Positions 57,842-64,000 of a stretch of DNA of 64,000 nt are shown in pieces. The translations under genes and the position numbers were made by a program. The first letter of the stretch is position 1. The number at the start of each line of letters is the position of its first letter. The notes under the pieces are model-generated. The model did not search any database. It had not been told where the DNA came from and saw nothing but the letters and a program-made list of their open reading frames with translations. The stretch is taken from contig NZ_CP061321.1 of the NCBI RefSeq assembly GCF_018687195.1, positions 1,798,001 through 1,862,000 on the forward strand, read 5' to 3'. The stretch is from Polynucleobacter sp. MWH-UH2A (lineage in GTDB: Bacteria; Pseudomonadota; Gammaproteobacteria; Burkholderiales; Burkholderiaceae).

Positions 57842-58732
57842 TTAAACCAACTGAGAGATACCCGCTAGTACCCAGCCTCCCGGACCCTCCAAGGGCTTAC
57901 TTAAATTCCAGATTTCCGAGAAGTCGTTGGCCGGCGCTCCCGGCTGCTCACAAATGACCCCGCTAAATTGAACGCTACAGAAATAATGCGCTTCACTGGT
58001 TTCAATTCCCAATAGGCGCGCATTAACAGTAATCACATCTGTTTGATTTGCGGCATCAACACGTCCCGCAAGATCCTGTGAAATTCTTGCAAACATCTCT
58101 GGTGTTGTGAACTCTTGTAAAGATTGCAAATCGCCCTGATCCCAAGCTCTTTGCAACGTCACGAAAAATTGCTTGGCATTTTCCAAAAAAGTACGCTCAT
58201 CAAAACCTGGAGGCAAAGTGGATTGAAAGGTTTCTGAATCAGCACCAACATCAGCAAACGCATTGGCTGCGGGAATAAATGCAGGCTCTTGTCTGGATGG
58301 CTGACCAAGATTGGTACGTTGCACGCCAGAGGGTGACATTACTGGTAGCAATCTCCGAATCAAAAACATGATGACAAAACCAGCCAACATCGCAATGAGT
58401 AAACCGGTTACCAGCGAGGCTGCAGCTTCACCCAAACCAAAATGGGATAAAAGATATCCAATACCAAGACCAGCGGCTAAGCCGCCCAAAATTCCACCCA
58501 TCCCACCAAAACGACTTGGTGCAGGCGCAGGTGGAGTAACTGCTGGAGCTGGAGCTGTTGGCTGGGCTTGTTGAGCGGGCTTCTGAGCCGGAGTAGCTTG
58601 TTTTTGAATTGGTGCACTAGGGGCCCGACCAAAACTTTTACCGCCACCAAGGCGCGCAGCTTCTACATGGCTCATGCTTGCAAACATTAATGCCATACTC
58701 ACTATTACAGCTCTAAAAAAATGTTGTCTCAT
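57842..58732 (-). CDS. Tim44-domain membrane protein
   Basis: A 296-residue protein. A signal or anchor segment (residues 8-25) leads into a Pro/Ala/Gln-rich linker. Then come a glycine-rich GGMGGILGGLAAGLGIGYLLSHFG and a transmembrane segment (about residues 107-127). The C-terminal half is a Tim44/MRP-L45-like domain (RTFLENAKQFFVTLQRAWDQGDLQSL, EFTTPEMFARI). Bacterial Tim44-like proteins may bind membranes or proteins; the role here is unknown. AAGGAG supports the start. It sits between ubiE and ubiJ. Confidence 0.85.
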   Translation of the reverse strand: MRQHFFRAVIVSMALMFASMSHVEAARLGGGKSFGRAPSAPIQKQATPAQKPAQQAQPTAPAPAVTPPAPAPSRFGGMGGILGGLAAGLGIGYLLSHFGLGEAAASLVTGLLIAMLAGFVIMFLIRRLLPVMSPSGVQRTNLGQPSRQEPAFIPAANAFADVGADSETFQSTLPPGFDERTFLENAKQFFVTLQRAWDQGDLQSLQEFTTPEMFARISQDLAGRVDAANQTDVITVNARLLGIETSEAHYFCSVQFSGVICEQPGAPANDFSEIWNLSKPLEGPGGWVLAGISQLV

Positions 58733-58790
58733 TTGGATTACTCCTTTTAATTACTTTTTGGCATTTTTATTACTGAAAAATACACAACTA

Positions 58791-59534
58791 TCAGTATTTA
58801 ATACCAATATGTAAGGCAACGATACCCCCAGTCATCCTATGGGTTTCTACCTCATCAAAGCCAACATCTAACATCATCTGCTTCAGCGTATCCGCATCAG
58901 GATGCATGCGAATTGACTCAGCTAAATAACGATAACTTTCTGAATCTTGCGCAATCTTTTCGCCCAACCAAGGCAACACCTTAAATGAGTAAGCGTCATA
59001 CACGGGCTGCAAAAACGCATCTGGCTTGGAAAATTCCAACACTAAGACACGTCCACCTGGTTTAATCACGCGACACATTTCACCAAGGGCATCCTCTTTG
59101 TGGGTCATATTCCGTAAACCGAATGCAACCGTCACCACATCAAAATGGTTATTAGGAAAGGGGATTTTCTCTGCATCAAATTGCACGCAAGGGAGCGCAA
59201 TACCGCGGTCGAGCAAACGATCGCGCCCAACACCAAGCATCGATGCATTGATATCGCTTAACCAAACTTGAGCATCAGGATTACGATCCCATTCAGTTGC
59301 TTTTGCAAAAGCTGCGGCAAGATCGCCTGTTCCCCCGGCAATGTCCAGGATCTTTTGACCAGGGCGTACATTGGCGCGCGCAATCGTAATTTTTTTCCAA
59401 ACACGATGCAAACCAAATGACATCAAGTCATTCATCACATCATATTTATTAGCGACTGAGTGAAATACCTCCGCCACCTTGCCGGCTTTTTCTTTCTCAT
59501 CAACGCTTTGGTAACCAAAATGGGTTTTACTCAT
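58791..59534 (-). CDS. ubiE: Ubiquinone/menaquinone C-methyltransferase
   Basis: A 247-residue SAM methyltransferase for ubiquinone. It shows [22 protein letters not shown], the SAM box [30 protein letters not shown] and the C-terminal [15 protein letters not shown] 59534 is chosen because it overlaps the previous stop (TAATG) and has GGAAG 6-7 bases upstream; the longer frame from 59549 lacks these. Confidence 0.96.
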   Translation of the reverse strand: MSKTHFGYQSVDEKEKAGKVAEVFHSVANKYDVMNDLMSFGLHRVWKKITIARANVRPGQKILDIAGGTGDLAAAFAKATEWDRNPDAQVWLSDINASMLGVGRDRLLDRGIALPCVQFDAEKIPFPNNHFDVVTVAFGLRNMTHKEDALGEMCRVIKPGGRVLVLEFSKPDAFLQPVYDAYSFKVLPWLGEKIAQDSESYRYLAESIRMHPDADTLKQMMLDVGFDEVETHRMTGGIVALHIGIKY

Positions 59535-59932
59535 TAGTGACTTCCACAAGAATGGTCATGGGAATGGCCTGTTGACGCCATCGGAGCATCCCGATCAAGC
59601 CCAGCGGCTGCTAATTTATCAAGATGCTCTTGCCATATTTGATCTTGGTTTTCACACAAGAACCGTAGGTACTCCCACGAATACAAACCAGAATCATGGC
59701 CATCAGAAAAGGTAGGCTTTAAGGCATAGTGGCCAACAGGCTCAAGACTGGAAATCAGCACATCGCGCTTACCTGTTTGCAAGGTTTCTTGACCAGGACC
59801 ATGACCTTGAACTTCGGCCGATGGCGAGACCACTCTCAATAATTCAAATGGCAAGCGATAAGTTTGACCATCATCGTAAGCAAGCTCTAGCACTTTAGAT
59901 TGCTGATGCACTACTACATTGCTTGGAATCAT
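59534..59932 (-). CDS. DUF971 family protein
   Basis: A 132-residue protein whose N-terminal 90 residues are a DUF971 domain ([58 protein letters not shown]). The same domain occurs fused or adjacent to Fe-S assembly and Mrp-like proteins. The C-terminus is His-rich ([11 protein letters not shown]) and could bind metal. It overlaps both neighbours by one base and is translationally coupled to the oxidoreductase before it and ubiE after it. Confidence 0.88.
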   Translation of the reverse strand: MIPSNVVVHQQSKVLELAYDDGQTYRLPFELLRVVSPSAEVQGHGPGQETLQTGKRDVLISSLEPVGHYALKPTFSDGHDSGLYSWEYLRFLCENQDQIWQEHLDKLAAAGLDRDAPMASTGHSHDHSCGSH

Positions 59933-62900
59933 TAAACCAACACCCTTTCAATGCCACCTTGATTTGCCTTGGCAACATAATCTTGCATCCAATTCTCACC
60001 AAGCAATTTTTGCGCCATCTCCACCACAATGTAGTCTGCAGTGGTTTCACTATCCGCATTAAATCGAGACAATCCTTGCAAACAAGATGGGCAACTCGTT
60101 AAGACTTTTACATCACCCGTGAAATTATCTTTACGCAAATCATTGGCAGCCTTTTCCATTTCGATTTGCTTACGGAAACGAACCTGAGTGGAGATGTCAG
60201 GGCGAGTAACCGCCAATGTTCCAGACTCACCGCAGCAACGATCGTTCTTAGCAATCGCTTTGCCATCCTCCAGCTGAATCAACTCGTTTACTGTCTTCAA
60301 TGGATCTTGCAACTTCATAGGTGAATGGCAAGGATCGTGATACATATATTTGACGCCATTCACACCAGAAAGCTTAACGCCCTTCTCCATCAAATATTCA
60401 TGAATATCAATAATGCGGCAGCCAGGGAAAATCTGCTCAAACTGATAACCTGCCAGCTGGTCATAACAAGTTCCGCAAGAAACCACGACCGTTTTGATAT
60501 CTAAGTAATTCAAAGTATTGGCAACGCGATGGAACAATACGCGGTTGTCAGTAATCATCTTCTCGGCTTTATCAAAATCGCCATTGCCACGCTGGGGATA
60601 GCCGCAACAGAGATAGCCTGGAGGCAATACAGTTTGTACGCCAACATTCCAAAGCATCGCTTGGGTTGCTAAGCCGACTTGAGAAAATAGACGTTCAGAA
60701 CCACAGCCAGGGAAATAAAACACCGCCTCGCTATCCGCAGAAGTGATCTTCGGATCACGAATAATGGGCACATAGTTCGCATCTTCAATATCCAACAAGG
60801 CGCGCGCAGTCTTCTTAGGTAAATTGCCTGGCATCTTTTTATTTACAAAAAAGATGACTTGCTCTTTCACACTGGGCTTACCTACAGTTGCCGGTGGATG
60901 TGCGGTTTGCTGTTTGGCAAACTTACGCAATACATCATTGCCGAAACGCTGTAATTTGTAACCCCAACCAATCATGGTCTTGCGAGCAAGATGAATCGTA
61001 TCTGGGCTAGTTGCATTCAAGAAGAACATCGAGGCAGCTGTTCCAGGATTGAAGCGCTGTTGCCCCATTTTGCGCAACAAGTTGCGCATATTCATGGTGA
61101 CATCACCGAAATCAATCTTCACGGGGCAAGGGGTTAAGCACTTGTGACATACGGTGCAGTGCGCGGCAACATCATCAAACATTTCCCAATGTCGAATTGA
61201 GATGCCGCGACGTGTTTGCTCTTCATATAAAAATGCTTCGATTAACAATGAAGTAGCAAGAATTTTGTCGCGCGGGCTGTACAACAAATTAGCGCGCGGG
61301 ACATGCGTGGAGCAAACAGGCTTGCACTTTCCACAACGCAAACAATCCTTCACGCTATCAGCAATCGCACCAATATCACTTTGCTGCATGATGATGGACT
61401 CGTGTCCCATCAAACCAAAGCTGGGCGTGTAGGCCATACTCAAGTCAGCATGTGGCATGAGTTTGCCTTTATTAAAGCGCCCCTCAGGATCTACTCGATT
61501 CTTGTAGCTACGGAAGTCTTTCAGCTCTGCTTCGGTTAGATATTCCAACTTGGTAATACCAATGCCATGCTCACCAGAGATAACGCCATCCAAAGAACGC
61601 GCCAACTTCATGATGCGATCGACAGCGCGATGCGCATCCTGCAACATCTCGTAGTCATCTGAATTCACGGGAATATTGGTATGCACATTCCCGTCACCCG
61701 CATGCATATGCAAAGCAACAAAGACGCGCTTACGTAAAATATTTTTATGAATGGCTTCTAACTCATTCAGAATGGGTTCAAACGCTAAGCCACCAAATAT
61801 GATGCGCAACTCTGAGCGCACTTCTTCTTTCCAAGAAGCACGCAGACTATAGTTCTGCAACTGCGGGAAATAGGCATCCATTTGCGTTAGCCATTCAGAC
61901 CAACGCGAACGTACTTCTGCAATTAACTCTAATGCTTGCTGAACACGATCGCCCAAGATCTCAGCGGTCGGAATTTCATAATCCTCTTCGTTTTTACCCA
62001 AGGGCAAAGCGCTCTTTTTGAGGAAGGATTCGAGGCCATCTAAAACCTGAAGCTTGTTCTTCAGAGAGAGTTCAATATTGATTCGATCGATGCCATCGGT
62101 GTACTCACCCATACGTGGCAACGGAATCACTACATCTTCATTGATTTTGAATGCATTGGTATGGCGAGCAATCGCTGCTGTACGAGCACGATCCAACCAA
62201 AACTTCTTACGCGCATCTGCACTGACTGCTACAAAGCCTTCTCCAACACGTAAGTTAGCCATGCGCACCACTTCGCTCGTTGCAGCCGCAACCGCTTCCT
62301 CATCATCACCAGCAATATCACCAATCAACACCATCTTTGGCAAACTATTGCGCTTGGACTTTGTCGAATAGCCAACTGCACGCAAGTAACGGTCATCCAA
62401 ATGCTCAAGACCAGCCAATATTGGGCCACCTTGCTTGCTTAAGGTTTCGAGGTAAGCCTTGATCTCCACAATGCTAGGAATCGCTTCACGGGCCTGACCG
62501 AAAAACTCGAGGCAAACCGTGCGCATGAATTTAGGCATACGATGTAGAACCCAGGTTGCGCTTGTAATCAAGCCATCGCAACCTTCTTTTTGCACGCCAG
62601 GCAAGCCCGCTAAAAACTTATCGGTAACGTCTTTACCGAGACCTTCTTTACGGAAACGCTTCCCTTCTACCTCTAATATTTCTGTCTTCAAAATACGTTG
62701 GCCAGGCTCACTATTGCCATCAGACCAAGTCAGCTGAAAGCGAACTTTCTCAACATCATGAATCTTGCCAAGATTGTGCTCAAGGCGCTCTACATCAAGC
62801 CAATTTCCCTCTGGGTCTACCATGCGCCAGCTGGCCAAGTTATCTAGGGCAGTGCCCCACAAAACCGCTTTCTTACCGCCAGCATTCATCGCGATGTTGC

Positions 62901-63771
62901 CGCCAATACAGCTTGCATCTGCTGAAGTAGGATCAACCGCAAATACAAGGCCAGCATGCTCAGCAGCATCAGATACACGACGCGTTACAACACCAGCACC
63001 AGTGAAGATGGTTGAAACTTCATGATCAACACCTGGTAAGCGTTTATTTTTTACACCATCAATTTGTTGTAGCTTCTCAGTATTAATCACCGCAGACATC
63101 GCATACAAAGGAATGGCGCCGCCTGTATAGCCCGTGCCACCTCCACGCGGAATGATGGTCAAACCCAATTCAACGCAGGCTTTAACCAATCCAGGAATCT
63201 CGGATTCATAATCGGGTTTGAGAACGACTAAGGGGAACTCAACACGCCAGTCCGTTGCATCGGTAACATGCGCAGCACGAGAAACACCGTCAAAACAAAT
63301 GTTGTCACTTGCAGTGTGACGACCTAATTCTTTTCGAGCACGTTTCCGAATTTGCTCAACTTCTTTAAAGCCATTTTCAAAATTTTCAATCGCGCGATAA
63401 GCGGCATTCAACAAAACCTCTACCTGCTCAGCAGAGTCGCCATTGTTTCGCTTTTTCACTTCGCCTAAGCGGTGCCACAAGGCATCAATTAATTGCTGTC
63501 GACGATTAGGGTTATCAAGCAAGTCATCTTGCAAGAAAGGATTGCGCTGTACGACCCAAATATCGCCCAGGATTTCGAACAACATACGTGCTGAGCGACC
63601 AGTCCTGCGAACACCACGCAAATCATTTAAAACGCGCCATGACTCCTCGCCCAAGAGGCGAATCACAATCTCACGATCAGAAAAAGAGGTGTAGTTGTAG
63701 GGAATTTCGCGAAGTCGGGGAGAATCCGCCTCAAAATCCTGCAACTGGTTCAAAGCCAACGGTGCGTTCAT
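59932..63771 (-). CDS. Fused FAD-linked oxidase / Fe-S / CCG-domain oxidoreductase (DUF3683 type)
   Basis: A 1279-residue protein related to D-lactate or glycolate dehydrogenases. Domains in order: a DUF3683 N-terminal region (about 1-170), a FAD-binding PCMH domain with [17 protein letters not shown] (near 200), and a FAD-oxidase C-terminal domain with [12 protein letters not shown]. Two 4Fe-4S sites follow ([14 protein letters not shown] and [13 protein letters not shown]). Last are two CCG/heterodisulfide-reductase-type domains ([42 protein letters not shown]). It joins in one chain what glcD-glcE-glcF encode separately. The substrate is likely a 2-hydroxy acid, but is not proven. Confidence 0.9.
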   Translation of the reverse strand: MNAPLALNQLQDFEADSPRLREIPYNYTSFSDREIVIRLLGEESWRVLNDLRGVRRTGRSARMLFEILGDIWVVQRNPFLQDDLLDNPNRRQQLIDALWHRLGEVKKRNNGDSAEQVEVLLNAAYRAIENFENGFKEVEQIRKRARKELGRHTASDNICFDGVSRAAHVTDATDWRVEFPLVVLKPDYESEIPGLVKACVELGLTIIPRGGGTGYTGGAIPLYAMSAVINTEKLQQIDGVKNKRLPGVDHEVSTIFTGAGVVTRRVSDAAEHAGLVFAVDPTSADASCIGGNIAMNAGGKKAVLWGTALDNLASWRMVDPEGNWLDVERLEHNLGKIHDVEKVRFQLTWSDGNSEPGQRILKTEILEVEGKRFRKEGLGKDVTDKFLAGLPGVQKEGCDGLITSATWVLHRMPKFMRTVCLEFFGQAREAIPSIVEIKAYLETLSKQGGPILAGLEHLDDRYLRAVGYSTKSKRNSLPKMVLIGDIAGDDEEAVAAATSEVVRMANLRVGEGFVAVSADARKKFWLDRARTAAIARHTNAFKINEDVVIPLPRMGEYTDGIDRINIELSLKNKLQVLDGLESFLKKSALPLGKNEEDYEIPTAEILGDRVQQALELIAEVRSRWSEWLTQMDAYFPQLQNYSLRASWKEEVRSELRIIFGGLAFEPILNELEAIHKNILRKRVFVALHMHAGDGNVHTNIPVNSDDYEMLQDAHRAVDRIMKLARSLDGVISGEHGIGITKLEYLTEAELKDFRSYKNRVDPEGRFNKGKLMPHADLSMAYTPSFGLMGHESIIMQQSDIGAIADSVKDCLRCGKCKPVCSTHVPRANLLYSPRDKILATSLLIEAFLYEEQTRRGISIRHWEMFDDVAAHCTVCHKCLTPCPVKIDFGDVTMNMRNLLRKMGQQRFNPGTAASMFFLNATSPDTIHLARKTMIGWGYKLQRFGNDVLRKFAKQQTAHPPATVGKPSVKEQVIFFVNKKMPGNLPKKTARALLDIEDANYVPIIRDPKITSADSEAVFYFPGCGSERLFSQVGLATQAMLWNVGVQTVLPPGYLCCGYPQRGNGDFDKAEKMITDNRVLFHRVANTLNYLDIKTVVVSCGTCYDQLAGYQFEQIFPGCRIIDIHEYLMEKGVKLSGVNGVKYMYHDPCHSPMKLQDPLKTVNELIQLEDGKAIAKNDRCCGESGTLAVTRPDISTQVRFRKQIEMEKAANDLRKDNFTGDVKVLTSCPSCLQGLSRFNADSETTADYIVVEMAQKLLGENWMQDYVAKANQGGIERVLV

Positions 63772-63905
63772 ATCGACATATTTGGTAAATATGCATTTTA
63801 ATTGAGCTACCTCGATACTGGCAGGAAACCGAGAAAGTTGCCGACCAAAGATATAAACCCCTGAAAATCTAAGGGCTTAGGGCTCATCCGTGGTACGCTC
63901 ATCGG

Positions 63906-64000
63906 ATGGCAACGAACTACCTAAAGAAAATTTTATCGGCTCGCGTCTATGACGTAGCGAGAGAAACTGAGCTTCAGCTCGCCCCAGAATTAAGCAAGCG
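63906..64000 (+). CDS. ilvA: Threonine ammonia-lyase, N-terminal fragment (runs off window)
   Basis: An open frame from ATG 63906 to the window end gives 31 codons: ATNYLKKILSARVYDVARET then ELQLAPELSK. This matches the N-terminus of IlvA, which begins isoleucine synthesis by converting threonine to 2-oxobutanoate. It is divergent from the oxidoreductase across a 134-base gap in which no other feature is evident. Confidence 0.85.
   Translation, partial: MATNYLKKILSARVYDVARETELQLAPELSK

Overview
The window looks like a chromosome segment of a small-genome betaproteobacterium of the Burkholderiales, most probably Polynucleobacter or a close relative. This is inferred from moderate GC, very tight gene packing, and gene orders typical of that group: miaB-ybeY-ybeX-lnt-glyQS-gmhB-plsC; lptD-surA-pdxA-rsmA divergent from amgK-murU; pepP-ubiH-dusB-fis-purH-ruvCAB; tyrS/anmK/erpA/argC/rpsI/rplM; aspS-nudB; ubiE-ubiJ-ubiB. 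No 16S rRNA gene is present, so the genus is not proven. I saw no transposase, integrase or CRISPR array.

Layout. 1-3093 (minus strand) is a sulfatase unit: a formylglycine-generating-enzyme-like protein cut by the window edge, an SphA-type outer-membrane protein and an exported arylsulfatase with the CTPSR maturation motif. 3358-5863 (minus strand) is the most unusual part. It is a tightly coupled five-gene operon encoding a RodZ-like helix-turn-helix protein, a 77-residue protein of unknown family, a TPR protein, a Sel1-repeat protein and a ParA-type ATPase. The first and last products both end in a peptide that closely matches the C-terminal tail of FtsZ (IPxFLRKK). A tandem operator-like repeat lies upstream of the operon, and a degraded tRNA-like sequence with anticodon CAT lies beyond it. 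6394-18042 is mixed accessory and housekeeping content: a septoil-knot repeat protein, a MOSC protein, transporters (MHS-type MFS, AEC, AmtB with an NtrC-like palindrome, a Na+/H+ antiporter family member), a gamma-glutamyltransferase-family enzyme, glutathione transferase, gamma carbonic anhydrase, OsmC and rhodanese proteins.

From 18108 to the end the content is almost entirely core. It covers tRNA and rRNA modification and ribosome maturation (miaB, ybeY, rsmA, dusB), envelope assembly (lnt, plsC, surA, lptD, gmhB, amgK-murU, anmK), aminoacyl-tRNA synthetases (glyQS, tyrS, aspS), recombination (ruvCAB), purine, pyrimidine and arginine biosynthesis (purH, pyrC, argC), two ribosomal proteins (rpsI, rplM), RNase P RNA (rnpB) and ubiquinone biosynthesis (ubiH, ubiE, ubiJ, ubiB). 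It ends with a 1279-residue flavin/iron-sulfur oxidoreductase and the first 31 codons of ilvA.

Between rplM and an OsmC gene, an unannotated minus-strand RNA candidate ends in a strong terminator and carries two CCUCC anti-Shine-Dalgarno motifs. The FtsZ-tail operon and this RNA are the two observations most worth following up.
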